In this document: positions 34,794-43,915 of the stretch, piece after piece
Layout of the letters: every line of letters starts with the position of its first letter
Position numbering within the stretch: position 1 is the first letter of the stretch
DNA from: Maricaulis sp048270095
GTDB lineage: Bacteria > Pseudomonadota > Alphaproteobacteria > Caulobacterales > Maricaulaceae
Length of the DNA: 64,000 nt
NCBI RefSeq assembly: GCF_048270095.1
Contig: NZ_JBLWTL010000012.1
Span: 1-64,000, forward strand
Direction of reading: 5' to 3'
Program-made: the position numbers and the translations under genes
Notes under the pieces: generated by a model
What the model saw: only the letters and a program-made list of their open reading frames with translations
What the model was told of the DNA's origin: nothing
Database searches by the model: none

Positions 34794-36239
34794 ATGAATT
34801 TCATCAATGGACAATGGCGCGATGGCTCAGCCGCGGCCTTCACCTCGACCAATCCGGCCGATAACTCGCTGGTCTGGAAGGGCAAGGCCGCCGGCGCTGA
34901 TGATGTCGCCGCAGCCTTTACCGCCGCGCGCCAGGCCTTTGCGGCCTGGGGCCGGACATCGCTGGCAGACCGTATTACGGCGGTGGAACGCTACAAGGCC
35001 GAGCTGACGAGCCGCAAGGACGAGCTCGCCGATCTGATCGCACGCGAGACCGGCAAGCCCCTGTGGGAAACAGCTGGCGAAGTTGGCGCGATGATCGGCA
35101 AGGTCGACATCTCCATCGCCGCCCATGCCGACCGCACCGGCGGCTATGAGAGCGACACCGCCTTCGGCTTTGCGCGCATGGAACACAAGCCGCTCGGCGT
35201 CATGTTCGTGCTCGGCCCCTATAATTTCCCGGGCCATTTGCCCAATGGCCATATCATACCGGCCCTGATCGCCGGCAATACGATCGTCTTCAAGCCGTCT
35301 GAAATCACGCCGGGTGTGGGCGAAGCCATGATCCGGGCCTGGGATAGCGCAGGGCTACCGGCGGGCGTCATCAATATGGTCCAGGGCGCTCGCGACACCG
35401 GTGCCGCAGCGCTGGACAATGCCGAGCTCGACGGCGTGCTCTTCACCGGCTCCTGGGGCACGGGCAAATTCATTCACGAAAAATTCGCCGGCCGTCCGGG
35501 TATCCAGCTGGCGCTGGAAATGGGTGGTAATAACCCGCTGGTCGTCTGGGATGCCGCCGATGCCCGCGCCGCAGCCAGTATCGCCGTGCATTCGGCTTAT
35601 ATCACGGCGGGCCAGCGCTGTTCCTGCGCCCGCCGTCTGATCGTGCCGCGCGGTGAGACCGGCGATGCCGTCATCGCCGCCATTATCGAGATGGCCGGCC
35701 AGTTGACGATCGGCAAGTGGAATGACGCGGTCCAGCCCTTCATCGGCCCGGTGGTTTCGGCGCGTGCCGCGCAAGGCGTGCTGGACGCCCAGGACGATCT
35801 GCTCGCGCGCGGGGCGATCGCCTTGCGCAAGGTCGAGCGCGACGCGCTTGGCGATGCTTTCCTGCGTCCGGGCCTGCTCGACGTTACCGGTATCGAGGTG
35901 CCCGATGAGGAAGTCTTCGGTCCGATGCTGCAGGTCACACGCGCGGCCAGCTTCGAGGATGCGATGCAGGTGGCGAACAATACCGCTTACGGCCTGTCGG
36001 CCGGGCTGGTGTCTGACAGCCGTGATCTGTGGGAACGCTTCTGGGTCGAAAGCCGCGCCGGCATCGTCAACTGGAACCGGCCAACCTGCGGTGCGGCGTC
36101 CAACATGCCATTTGGCGGACCGGGCCAGTCGGGCAATCTGCGCCCGAGCGCCTATTACGCGGCTGATTATTGCGCCTTCCCCGTTGCCACCCAGGCCGCG
36201 CCGGAGCCGGAATACATGGCCATCAAGGGTATCGACTGA
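34794..36239 (+). CDS. astD: N-succinylglutamate 5-semialdehyde dehydrogenase AstD
   Basis: Fourth step of the AST pathway: NAD-dependent oxidation of succinylglutamic semialdehyde to succinylglutamate. The 481-residue ALDH has the substrate/cofactor block GPYNFPGHLPNGH, the general base Glu in ALEMGGNNPL (about residue 243) and the nucleophile Cys in TAGQRCSCARR (about 277), and the late DEEVFGPML block. The order astA-astD-astB is the usual one. The aminotransferase AstC is missing from the set. Confidence 0.96.
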   Translation: MNFINGQWRDGSAAAFTSTNPADNSLVWKGKAAGADDVAAAFTAARQAFAAWGRTSLADRITAVERYKAELTSRKDELADLIARETGKPLWETAGEVGAMIGKVDISIAAHADRTGGYESDTAFGFARMEHKPLGVMFVLGPYNFPGHLPNGHIIPALIAGNTIVFKPSEITPGVGEAMIRAWDSAGLPAGVINMVQGARDTGAAALDNAELDGVLFTGSWGTGKFIHEKFAGRPGIQLALEMGGNNPLVVWDAADARAAASIAVHSAYITAGQRCSCARRLIVPRGETGDAVIAAIIEMAGQLTIGKWNDAVQPFIGPVVSARAAQGVLDAQDDLLARGAIALRKVERDALGDAFLRPGLLDVTGIEVPDEEVFGPMLQVTRAASFEDAMQVANNTAYGLSAGLVSDSRDLWERFWVESRAGIVNWNRPTCGAASNMPFGGPGQSGNLRPSAYYAADYCAFPVATQAAPEPEYMAIKGID

Positions 36240-36259
36240 AGCTGTGAGAGGCCTGTCCC

Positions 36260-37600
36260 ATGACTGCCATTGAAGCCAATTTCGACGGGCTGGTCGGGCC
36301 GACCCATAATTATGGTGGTCTGTCCGAGGGCAATCTGGCGAGTGCACGCAGCGAGGGGCTGGCATCCTCGCCCCGCGAAGCCGTGCTCGAAGGCATCGCG
36401 AAGATGAAGTCCCTGGCCGATATCGGCTTGCTGCAGGGCGTGATGCCGCCGCATGAGCGGCCTTATCTGCCCCTGCTCAAGGCCTTGGGTTTTTCCGGCA
36501 GTGATACGCAGATCATCGAGCGCGTCTCGCGCGAGGCGCCGCATTTGCTGCGCCGCGCCAGTTCGGCCTCGGCGATGTGGGCCGCCAATGCAGCCATGGT
36601 CTCGCCCTCGGCTGACAGCGCAGACGGCCGCGTGCATTTCACTTCGGCCAATCTGTTGACGACCGGGCATCGCGCGATCGAGGCGCCGCAGACACAGCGG
36701 GCCCTGGCCCGTATTTTCGCGGACGATGCCCGCTTCTGCGTCCATGAGGCCTTGCCCTATCAATCTGACTTCGCCGATGAAGGCGCCGCCAATCATGTCC
36801 GCCTTTGCGAAAATCATGGCGCGGCCGGGGTTGAATTGCTCGTCTGGGGCCGCGATGCCGCCTCCAGCTATGATGGCCGTTTCCCGGCGCGGCAGACGCG
36901 CCAGAGCTGCGAGGCGATCGCCCGCCGGCATCAGCTAGATCCGGCCCGCACCGTATTGCTGCAACAATCCCGCACCGCGATCGAGGCCGGCGCCTTCCAT
37001 AATGATGTGGTTTGTGTCGGCACGCGCACCTGTCTTTTCTATCACGAGCAGGCCTTCGAGGACCGGGAAGGGGCGGTCGCCGCTATCCGGCGCGCCGCAG
37101 ACGGCCTGTTCGAACCCGATTTTGTCGAGGTATCCGCCAGCGAAGTCTCGCTCGACGATGCCATCACCTCCTATCTGTTCAATTCCCAATTGCTGCAGAT
37201 GCCCGGCGAGGACCGTCTTGTCCTGCTGGCGCCGGAAGAGACACGGGAGAACCCGGCGACCCGCGCCTATTGCGACCGGCTGGTCAGTGGCAATGGCCCG
37301 ATTGGCGCCGTCCGTTTTGCCTCGGTCCGGCAATCGATGCGCAATGGGGGTGGCCCCGCCTGCCTGCGGCTTCGTGTCGTGCTGACAGAGGCCGAACGCG
37401 AGGCCGTTTCGGCGAATGTGATCATGACCCCCGAGCTGTTTGCGGCGCTCAATACATGGGGGCAGACGCATTACCGGGAGCGCTTGATGCCGTCCGACCT
37501 GGCTGACCCGCAATTGCTGCTCGAAAGCCGGCAGGCGCTGGATGCGCTGACCGGTCTGCTCGATCTTGGATCGGACTTCTATCCTTTCCAGCGCGGTTGA
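36260..37600 (+). CDS. astB: N-succinylarginine dihydrolase AstB
   Basis: Second step of the AST pathway: hydrolysis of N-succinylarginine to succinylornithine, two ammonia and CO2. The 446-residue pentein-fold enzyme opens with FDGLVGPTHNYGGLS and shows the catalytic residues of the family: Glu in DEGAANHVRL, His in AFHNDVVCV, and Cys in NGGGPACLRLRV. It lies 20 bases after astD and is the last gene of the operon. Confidence 0.97.
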   Translation: MTAIEANFDGLVGPTHNYGGLSEGNLASARSEGLASSPREAVLEGIAKMKSLADIGLLQGVMPPHERPYLPLLKALGFSGSDTQIIERVSREAPHLLRRASSASAMWAANAAMVSPSADSADGRVHFTSANLLTTGHRAIEAPQTQRALARIFADDARFCVHEALPYQSDFADEGAANHVRLCENHGAAGVELLVWGRDAASSYDGRFPARQTRQSCEAIARRHQLDPARTVLLQQSRTAIEAGAFHNDVVCVGTRTCLFYHEQAFEDREGAVAAIRRAADGLFEPDFVEVSASEVSLDDAITSYLFNSQLLQMPGEDRLVLLAPEETRENPATRAYCDRLVSGNGPIGAVRFASVRQSMRNGGGPACLRLRVVLTEAEREAVSANVIMTPELFAALNTWGQTHYRERLMPSDLADPQLLLESRQALDALTGLLDLGSDFYPFQRG

Positions 37601-37685
37601 TGACCATTCGGAAAGATTGCGGCCATTTGCCCCGAATCAGGATCGTATCGCGGCGAACCACTCGCGGTTGTTATGGGGAGACGTT

Positions 37686-38111
37686 GTGAGCCAAGGCGTT
37701 CCAATCATTCTGATCGATGATGATCCGGACGAGCACTTCCTGTTCAGGACAGATCTCGAGGATGCCGGGTTTGACCTGGATTTTGAGAGCTTCACCCATC
37801 CCGAAGAGGCCCTGGCCCATCTATATCGCCGGGCCGGCGGCCCGGTCCTCGTCCTGACCGATATGGGATTGGCCGGAGACGATCCCATCGAGTTTATCAA
37901 ATTGGCGAGTAAAGTCCTGCATGGCGGCGCCATCGGTGCATTTTCGGGCGCCCTCAATCCAGACAAGGAAGCGCGGTGCCGCGAGGCCGGGTCCAGCTTC
38001 TATATCGTCAAACCGATCTCGGGCGAGAAGCTCGAAGCGGCCCTTGCGAATACGCAGGCGATGGGCATTGAAGTCCAGGCCAATGGGCGCCGGCGTCTGG
38101 TCTGCCGCTAG
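37686..38111 (+). CDS. Single-domain response regulator (CheY-like)
   Basis: A 141-residue receiver domain without output domain. The acidic pocket is IDDDPDEH (residues 10-17), the phosphorylation site is Asp59 in LVLTDMG, and the late Lys is in YIVKPIS. It would relay phosphate or act by protein contact. The GTG start at 37686 is preferred because GGGGAG lies six bases upstream; the frame extends back into astB without support. No kinase gene adjoins it, so it is an orphan. Confidence 0.88.
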   Translation: MSQGVPIILIDDDPDEHFLFRTDLEDAGFDLDFESFTHPEEALAHLYRRAGGPVLVLTDMGLAGDDPIEFIKLASKVLHGGAIGAFSGALNPDKEARCREAGSSFYIVKPISGEKLEAALANTQAMGIEVQANGRRRLVCR

Positions 38112-38114
38112 GTC

Positions 38115-38151
38115 GTTTCAGGCGGTCGCCCGCTTCAAGAGCGCCTGAAAC
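38115..38151. terminator. Stem-loop between convergent genes
   Basis: GTTTCAGGCG (38115-38124) and CGCCTGAAAC (38142-38151) form a perfect 10-bp stem between the receiver gene and the convergent phhA. There is no long T run, so termination strength is uncertain; the position suits a bidirectional terminator. Confidence 0.5.
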
Positions 38152-38184
38152 CAAGCCTGCCGGGTTTGAACGGCTGATGGCGCG

Positions 38185-39075
38185 TCAGAGTGCTGCGGCC
38201 TGTTTCAGCAGGCCGCCGGCCAGGGCATATTCCTGGCTGCCCTCGCTATACACCTTGTCACCCTGGATAATCTGGGATGGCTTGAGATCGGGTTGGCCGC
38301 GCAAGCGCTGATAGATCGACTCAAAGTCCTGATAGGTCGCTTCCATCAATTCTTCAAAACTGTCGATCACGAAATAGCTCTGCTGAAAGTCATCATAGCG
38401 GTAATCGGTCCGCATGATCCGCTCGATATCGAAATGCACACGGTTGGGTGAGCGCGCTTCGAGGCTGAAGATCGACTCGGCACGCGAGGAGACGATGCCG
38501 GCCCCGTAAATCCGCCGGCCTTCGGGCGTGTTGATCAGGCCGAATTCGACCGTGTACCAGTAGAGGCGGGTGATTTGCTCGATGGCATCGAAGCCGATCG
38601 AACGCAGCCCGCCGCGTCCATAGGCGGCCATATAGTCAGCGAAAACCGGCAGGCTCAACAGCGGGACGTGACCGAAGACATCATGGAAAATGTCAGGCTC
38701 AGGCAGGTAATCCAGCTTTTCGCCATCGCGTATGAAACGCCCCGAGACGAAGCGGCGATTGGCGAGGTGTTCGAAGAATTCCTTTTCAGGGATCAGGCCG
38801 GGGACCGTGACAACGGTCCAGCCGGTCAGGGCTTCGAGCTTTTCATTGATGCGCCGGAAGTCGGGAATGCCGCCCTCATTGAGGTTGAGCAATTCCAGAC
38901 CCTTGAAGAATTCCGGGACGGCACGGTCGCCGAGGATCTTCATCTGCCGCTCGTACAACGTGGTCCAGATCGCATGTTCCTCGGCCGAATAGCGGTCCCA
39001 TTTCTGCTCGATCGTGAAATCCGCGGCCGGGGTTTGTTCGGCGACGACGGGGTCATTGACGGGCATGGCAGGCAT
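38185..39075 (-). CDS. phhA: Phenylalanine 4-monooxygenase
   Basis: Converts phenylalanine to tyrosine with tetrahydrobiopterin and O2. The 296-residue length is normal for the bacterial single-domain enzyme. The iron triad is visible: His131 and His136 in FHDVFGH, and Glu177 in LYWYTVEFG (numbering from the 39075 start). MPVND at 39066 is an alternative start. No pterin dehydratase (phhB) is adjacent. Confidence 0.96.
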   Translation of the reverse strand: MPAMPVNDPVVAEQTPAADFTIEQKWDRYSAEEHAIWTTLYERQMKILGDRAVPEFFKGLELLNLNEGGIPDFRRINEKLEALTGWTVVTVPGLIPEKEFFEHLANRRFVSGRFIRDGEKLDYLPEPDIFHDVFGHVPLLSLPVFADYMAAYGRGGLRSIGFDAIEQITRLYWYTVEFGLINTPEGRRIYGAGIVSSRAESIFSLEARSPNRVHFDIERIMRTDYRYDDFQQSYFVIDSFEELMEATYQDFESIYQRLRGQPDLKPSQIIQGDKVYSEGSQEYALAGGLLKQAAAL

Positions 39076-39167
39076 CCTGTGCGAGGTTAGTTTCGTTTGT
39101 AACCAATATACGCCGCTTTGCTCCGGGACGAAACGGGTGATTGGGCGCTGCGCAGCTGCAGACGGCA

Positions 39168-39196
39168 GAACGCCGCCCCTGGTGGGGGCGGCGTTC
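39168..39196 (-). terminator. Strong stem-loop after the crystallin gene
   Basis: GAACGCCGCCCC (39168-39179) and GGGGCGGCGTTC (39185-39196) form a perfect 12-bp stem with a five-base loop, about 27 bases beyond the stop codon of the minus-strand crystallin gene. No T run follows, so it may be a transcript 3' end stabiliser as much as a terminator. Confidence 0.5.
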
Positions 39197-39222
39197 CGGT
39201 TCAGTTACGAGCGTCTGCCGGA

Positions 39223-40485
39223 TCAGTTGGTGCAGAGCAGGTCGACAATGGGCTCGCAACGTCCGGCCCGGCATTCCTGGTTCGCACCGATAAACCAGGT
39301 CCGGCTGCGGCTGTAGCGGTCCACCGAGAAATGGGCGGCCTGGCTATACCCGGCTGACCGGCAGACCCGGCGGGCGACTTCCGCGTCGCAGAAACGTCCA
39401 CCTTCGCCAAGGCACCGGTCAACACCCATGCCATTGACTTCCGGGCGGGCGAAGAAGGCGGCGTCGACGCCGCGCACACCGCCGCGCACATTCATGCCGC
39501 GATCACCGCCGGGGCCAGGATAGCCGGAGCCACCGCCCGGTCCCGGATAGCCATTGCCGGGTTGGCCATAGGCGCCATCGACGCGGCGCAGAGACGAGAT
39601 TGTATTGCGCAGGTAGTAGCGCGTCAGATCCTCGACACTGTCGCCTTCAAAATACTCGCAGCGGCCCCGGAAGTCGGAATGCTCGCAGGCCTGCCAGGTC
39701 TCGCCGCGGGCGACAGCCAGGCTGTCGGCACGGTCATTGAACCCGACCCGTTCGAGATTGGTTATGTCTTGCTGGATGTCGACGCGCTGGCCGGTGAAAT
39801 CGGCACCGTCGAAGAGCCAGACACCACTGCGCGGCTGTGGGCCGTAATTTCCGCCAGGGCCACCGGGACGGGGACCACCGGGACTGCCGTTATAATCCGG
39901 CTCTACCGAACTGATCCGCCCCGCCAGGCCGCCGGGGATTGTGGGAAGATCGCCATTCACCTGCATGCAGGCCGCGCGGAAATTGGAGTCATCGCAGACG
40001 CGCCAGCTGCCGCGTCCGCTATAGCGGATCGACTGGGTGGCATCGTTGAAACCCAAACGGCTCAGATCGGACTGGGATTCGGTCACGACAATGGCGCGAC
40101 CGGAAAAATTGGGTCCGGAATAAAGCGTCAGCGAATTGCCTCCGCCCGGGCGACCCGGATTGCCCCGGATTGGCGCGACCGGGCGTACACCGGTGTAGAG
40201 ATTGTCGTAGCGTCCGAGATTGGCCTCGCTGCCCGTATAGGTGAAGCAGCCACCGGAATAATTGGAGTCGATGCACAATTCCCACTGACCCGACACGATC
40301 CGGAATGAGCTCGTGCGGTCATTGAAGCGCATCGCCGACAGATCGCTTGTCGCCCGATTGATTGTCAGGCTCTGGCCCTGGAAGTTGGGCTGGTCGAAGA
40401 GAATGATTTCCTGGGCGCTGGCCGCGCCCGTGGCGCCAGCGATCAGCAGAGCGGCGAGGGCCGTCAGTCGATAGCGTATCTTCAT
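39223..40485 (-). CDS. Secreted protein with three beta-gamma-crystallin domains
   Basis: A 420-residue protein with a signal peptide ending at ASAQ. Three beta-gamma-crystallin domains are recognisable at about residues 26-105, 116-195 and 220-305, each opening with the Greek-key pattern (LFDQPNFQGQ, LYSGPNFSGR, LFDGADFTGQ). The Ca-binding site of the first, FNDRTSS, fits the consensus Asn/Asp-Asn/Asp-x-x-Ser/Thr-Ser; the second (FNDATQS) and third (FNDRADS) depart from it. Gly/Pro-rich linkers join the domains, and a Cys-rich domain of about 85 residues ends the protein. It is probably periplasmic or secreted; the role is unknown. Confidence 0.88.
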   Translation of the reverse strand: MKIRYRLTALAALLIAGATGAASAQEIILFDQPNFQGQSLTINRATSDLSAMRFNDRTSSFRIVSGQWELCIDSNYSGGCFTYTGSEANLGRYDNLYTGVRPVAPIRGNPGRPGGGNSLTLYSGPNFSGRAIVVTESQSDLSRLGFNDATQSIRYSGRGSWRVCDDSNFRAACMQVNGDLPTIPGGLAGRISSVEPDYNGSPGGPRPGGPGGNYGPQPRSGVWLFDGADFTGQRVDIQQDITNLERVGFNDRADSLAVARGETWQACEHSDFRGRCEYFEGDSVEDLTRYYLRNTISSLRRVDGAYGQPGNGYPGPGGGSGYPGPGGDRGMNVRGGVRGVDAAFFARPEVNGMGVDRCLGEGGRFCDAEVARRVCRSAGYSQAAHFSVDRYSRSRTWFIGANQECRAGRCEPIVDLLCTN

Positions 40486-40588
40486 CGTTGATCTCCGTCA
40501 GGACAGGATGGTGAGTGTATCGTGACAAGCATGCTGCACGGAAGCTGAACTCAATAGCACAATCGCGTTCAGCGGGCATTCAGCCATT

Positions 40589-40616
40589 GGAACCCGGTGG
40601 CTTGGCACCGGGTTCC
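40589..40616 (-). terminator. Stem-loop after the AsmA gene
   Basis: GGAACCCGGTG (40589-40599) and CACCGGGTTCC (40606-40616) form a perfect 11-bp stem with a six-base loop, nine bases beyond the AsmA stop on the minus strand. No T tract follows. Confidence 0.5.
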
Positions 40617-40624
40617 GCTCCTGA

Positions 40625-42760
40625 TCAGCGATTGCCATTATCGTCCGTGGGGTCTTCATCGGACGCGGGATCGGGGGGCGGCGTGCTGCGTCCACGATTG
40701 AGCAGGCCGCGCAGGAGTTGTTGCGCCGGATCCTCGGCCTGGGGCTGGGCCTGTTCGGCGCCATCCGCCGGCTGTTCGGCGTCGGGTTCGCTGCTGCCAC
40801 CCAGGCCCAACGCATTGAGCAGGGTGTTGCGGACGGCGTCCTCCGGCGACGTGGCCTCGCCGCTCGAGCCGCCCAGGGCGTTTCTCACGGCACCGGTGAG
40901 CAAGGCCTGCCCCACGGCCTCGGTGTCGACGCCGATGTTGATATTGTTGAAGTCGCCGCGAATTCTCACCGGTACGGTGATCCCCTGAAGGTCACGATCA
41001 CCACCCTGACCCTGGATCGAGGCGACGGCGCGTGGCTGCAGGCGGTAGTCCACGCTCTGTTCAGGCAGGTTTACCCAGCCACTCCCCGTGATCCGCAGGA
41101 GCGGGCTGAGCAGCAGGAGATCGGAATTGCTGATGCGGCCGGCGCTGGCCGTGAATGTGCCGGTGAGGGCGCTGAAATCCGTCTCTGCGCTCTCGCCCGT
41201 CGCGGCGGGCGCTTCTGAATCGCTGGCTGAGCTATTGCCGGATACGAAGCTGGAAACATTGCGGATGGTCTGGGCAACGTTGAGGCCGGTGATCGCGCCA
41301 TCGGAAAAACTGAACTGACCATTGCCGGCCAGGCTCTGCATGATGGCTGCCTGGCTCGCGCCCGAACTGGTGAAGGCCAGCTCCATGGCACCGGTGCCGC
41401 GCAGGCGTTCAAAACCCGCGACGGCGGTGAGGAAGGGTTCGGCGTCGAGCCCGGTCAGGTCCGCGCGCAGCGAGTAGGAAGGGGTGCGCGAGCGGCCATT
41501 GACGACGATGTCGGCCGTGCCGCGTCCCTGGTAGAGCGCGATCTGGGTGAGATTGGCTTCCAGCCGGCTATTGAGGACCCGCATGCGCAATTCGGTATCG
41601 CTGACGTCGATCTCACCGAATTTCAGCATCCCGACGCTGAGCCGCAGATCGGCATCGACCAGGCCGAGCCCGGCCAGATCAATCGGGGTCTCGCTCCAGG
41701 GGGCGATTTGCGCCGTGCTGGTGGCAGGCTCTGCAGCCGGCTCGGGCAGATAGGGGGTGATGTCGAGTGTTGTCAGATTCAACGCGCCGTCGAGACGTGG
41801 CCTGGCAGCTTCCAGATTGACGGTCAGGCGGCCGGAGCCGGCAATATCGTCGAGCCGGATGGCCTCTGCCGTCAGGGCGATATGCGCCGGGTCACCGGCG
41901 ATGCGGCCGCTGGTGCTGAAGCGGCGCAGGCCGTCACCCGGTGGCATCTCGGTGCCGGCAAAGCGCGCCAGATTGCGAATCGAGGGCACGGTTGTGTTGA
42001 AGGCGCCATCGACAGACAGATCGGCGGACTCGCGGAAATTGCCGTCGAAATGCGCCGTGACCAGATTGCCACCGAGATCGAACAGAAGACCGGTCTCCCG
42101 GCCTTCGAAAAACCCTCTGAGCGAGGCGATGCGCGCGCTGAAGCTCATCCGCTCGTTATTGGCACTCAGGGCGCCGTCCAGCTGCATCGGACCGTCCAGG
42201 GATGGCAGGCCGATCGCGAGGTCGAGGCCGGTAATGTCATGGCTCTGGGTGCCATCGGAATAGCTTATTGTTCCGTTCTCGATGCGGACATCGCCGAAAC
42301 TGGCTTCCAGCGGCAAGGCGCCGGGGCGGCGAAACCCGCCATCCGACGTGGTCGCAGCTGGCGGGGGGGCGCCCGCCGGGGCCAAGGTCCAGTTATTGCG
42401 CGCCCCGCGCTGTTGCAGCCGGATAACCGGGTCGATCAGCACGAATTCCGCAATCTCGATCCGGCGCGACAGGAGGGGCTCCAGCTTCACCGCGACCCGC
42501 ATTTCACCCATTTCCGCAAAGGGCGCATCCCCGAAACCGTCCGCATTGGCGATCGAGACATTGCTGGCCCGGATCTCGATCCGTGGCAGCAGCCGCAGCT
42601 CCAGCGCGCCATCGAGCGCGACATCGCGATTCAGGGCCTCGCTGGCGGCGAGCCGAACGCGGTCCTGATAGAAGGAGGATGGCAGGACGAAGGGGATGAT
42701 GATCGCTGCACCGATGATGAGCACGATCAGAACGAAGATGACTTGCAGCAGGCGTGTCAT
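40625..42760 (-). CDS. AsmA family protein
   Basis: A 711-residue protein with a single N-terminal membrane helix (LLQVIFVLIVLIIGAAIII) and a long periplasmic beta-rich region. The opening after the helix (DRVRLAASEALNRDVALDGA, with RLLPRIEI and NADGFGDAPF) is the AsmA N-terminal pattern, and the C-terminal third has the AsmA repeat ending in VNLPEQSVDYRL. AsmA-like proteins are bridge-type lipid-transport or outer-membrane-assembly factors. The tail is Pro/Glu/Asp-rich. The start at 42760 places the helix at the N-terminus. Confidence 0.93.
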   Translation of the reverse strand: MTRLLQVIFVLIVLIIGAAIIIPFVLPSSFYQDRVRLAASEALNRDVALDGALELRLLPRIEIRASNVSIANADGFGDAPFAEMGEMRVAVKLEPLLSRRIEIAEFVLIDPVIRLQQRGARNNWTLAPAGAPPPAATTSDGGFRRPGALPLEASFGDVRIENGTISYSDGTQSHDITGLDLAIGLPSLDGPMQLDGALSANNERMSFSARIASLRGFFEGRETGLLFDLGGNLVTAHFDGNFRESADLSVDGAFNTTVPSIRNLARFAGTEMPPGDGLRRFSTSGRIAGDPAHIALTAEAIRLDDIAGSGRLTVNLEAARPRLDGALNLTTLDITPYLPEPAAEPATSTAQIAPWSETPIDLAGLGLVDADLRLSVGMLKFGEIDVSDTELRMRVLNSRLEANLTQIALYQGRGTADIVVNGRSRTPSYSLRADLTGLDAEPFLTAVAGFERLRGTGAMELAFTSSGASQAAIMQSLAGNGQFSFSDGAITGLNVAQTIRNVSSFVSGNSSASDSEAPAATGESAETDFSALTGTFTASAGRISNSDLLLLSPLLRITGSGWVNLPEQSVDYRLQPRAVASIQGQGGDRDLQGITVPVRIRGDFNNINIGVDTEAVGQALLTGAVRNALGGSSGEATSPEDAVRNTLLNALGLGGSSEPDAEQPADGAEQAQPQAEDPAQQLLRGLLNRGRSTPPPDPASDEDPTDDNGNR

Positions 42761-42892
42761 GGTAGCGGACTCCGGGCCGGTTACTTGCAGATGCCGCGCG
42801 ATCACCATTTCCGCCGATTTCAGACGAGACGGAATGGCAGCGCTACGATAGTCTTACGGTTAATTGACGGAAAACCGAAGGGGGAGTTGAGG

Positions 42893-43687
42893 ATGAGCAA
42901 GAGCAAACTAACAGAACTGATCCGTCGCCGCGAAATTTTGATGGGTCTGGCCGCCGGTACGATGCTTCCATTCATCGCAGGCTGTGCCGAAAACGCGGCC
43001 CTCGGGCGCAGCCAGCTAATGCTGGTCTCGGACTCGCAACTGGCGCAATTATCAGCCCAGGCATGGCGTGAAAGCCTGCAGCGCGAGCGTGTCTCACGCG
43101 ATCCCGCCTATACCCGCCGGCTCGATCGTGTCGGGCAGCGGATCGTCAGTGCCTCCGGCCAGACCCACCTGGATTGGGAATTCGTCGTCTTTGACAGCGA
43201 CACGGTGAATGCCTGGGTCCTGCCAAATGGCAAGGTCGGGTTTTACAAGGGCATTCTCGATCTGATGGAAACCGATGACCATGTCGCGACCGTGATGGGC
43301 CATGAGATCGGTCATATCGCCGGGCGTCACTCTGCCGAACGCGCCAGCCAGCAGATGGCCGCGCAAATCGGAATGAGCCTGGTCAGCACGGCGCTCACCA
43401 ACAGTTCCGAGATTGCCTATAGCGACCAGCTCGGCGCAGCCCTTGGCATGGGCGTAAGCCTCGGGATTATCCTGCCTTATTCGCGCCAGCATGAGTTCGA
43501 GGCCGACCGCCTCGGCGTCGACTATATGGTGGCCGCCGGCTACGATCCCCGCCAGGCGATCGATTTCTGGATCGCGATGTCGACCACCCATCAGGGCGGC
43601 CAGCTCGAATTCGCTTCGACCCATCCGTCCGATGAGCATCGGATTGAGGCAATGCGGGCACATATGGCCGCGCGCGGTTATGTCTGA
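42893..43687 (+). CDS. M48 family metalloprotease, lipoprotein
   Basis: A 264-residue zinc protease of the BepA/LoiP type. Cys31 in FIAGCAE is the lipidation site after a twin-Arg-containing n-region (IRRREILM). HEIGH at 137-141 binds zinc, with the third ligand Glu in QHEFEADRLG. It probably degrades misfolded envelope proteins. GGGGGAG precedes the ATG at 42893. The open frame extends upstream through the antisense of asmA to 41708, which is not coding. It is divergent from asmA, and both may serve envelope quality control. Confidence 0.93.
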   Translation: MSKSKLTELIRRREILMGLAAGTMLPFIAGCAENAALGRSQLMLVSDSQLAQLSAQAWRESLQRERVSRDPAYTRRLDRVGQRIVSASGQTHLDWEFVVFDSDTVNAWVLPNGKVGFYKGILDLMETDDHVATVMGHEIGHIAGRHSAERASQQMAAQIGMSLVSTALTNSSEIAYSDQLGAALGMGVSLGIILPYSRQHEFEADRLGVDYMVAAGYDPRQAIDFWIAMSTTHQGGQLEFASTHPSDEHRIEAMRAHMAARGYV

Positions 43688-43795
43688 GCCCGGCTGAACT
43701 TGGCCTGTTAATGGCCTGATTGCATGGTTGCCACCGCACGATGGTGGCGCTAGTTTCCCGCGCCTCACGCCCTGTCCAACAGGTGCGTGCCCGGT

Positions 43796-43872
43796 GCCGC
43801 CTTAGCTCAGTTGGTTAGAGCGCTAGAATGTGGATCTAGAGGTCCCCCGTTCAATTCGGGGAGGCGGTACCA
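43796..43872 (+). tRNA. tRNA-His (GTG)
   Basis: The 77-base cloverleaf has acceptor GCCGCCT with AGGCGGT, anticodon stem CTAGA/TCTAG around ATGTGGA (anticodon GTG at 43830-43832), T-stem CCCCG/CGGGG, and encoded CCA. Position 1 is G opposite T at 72, the discriminator is A, and the base before position 1 is T. There is thus no encoded G-1, the identity element of most tRNA-His; this matches the atypical alphaproteobacterial form. Confidence 0.96.
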
Positions 43873-43877
43873 TTTTC

Positions 43878-43915
43878 GACCACACAGCCTGCATTTGACC
43901 ACATAGCCTGCATTT
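43878..43915 (+). repeat. 19-bp tandem duplication
   Basis: GACCACAYAGCCTGCATTT occurs twice in direct succession (43878-43896 and 43897-43915) with one difference, six bases after the tRNA-His CCA. Confidence 0.85.

Noticed and set aside
41708..42892. Long plus-strand extension of the M48 protease frame
   Set aside because: It is antisense to asmA; the lipoprotein signal and ribosome site fix the true start at 42893.
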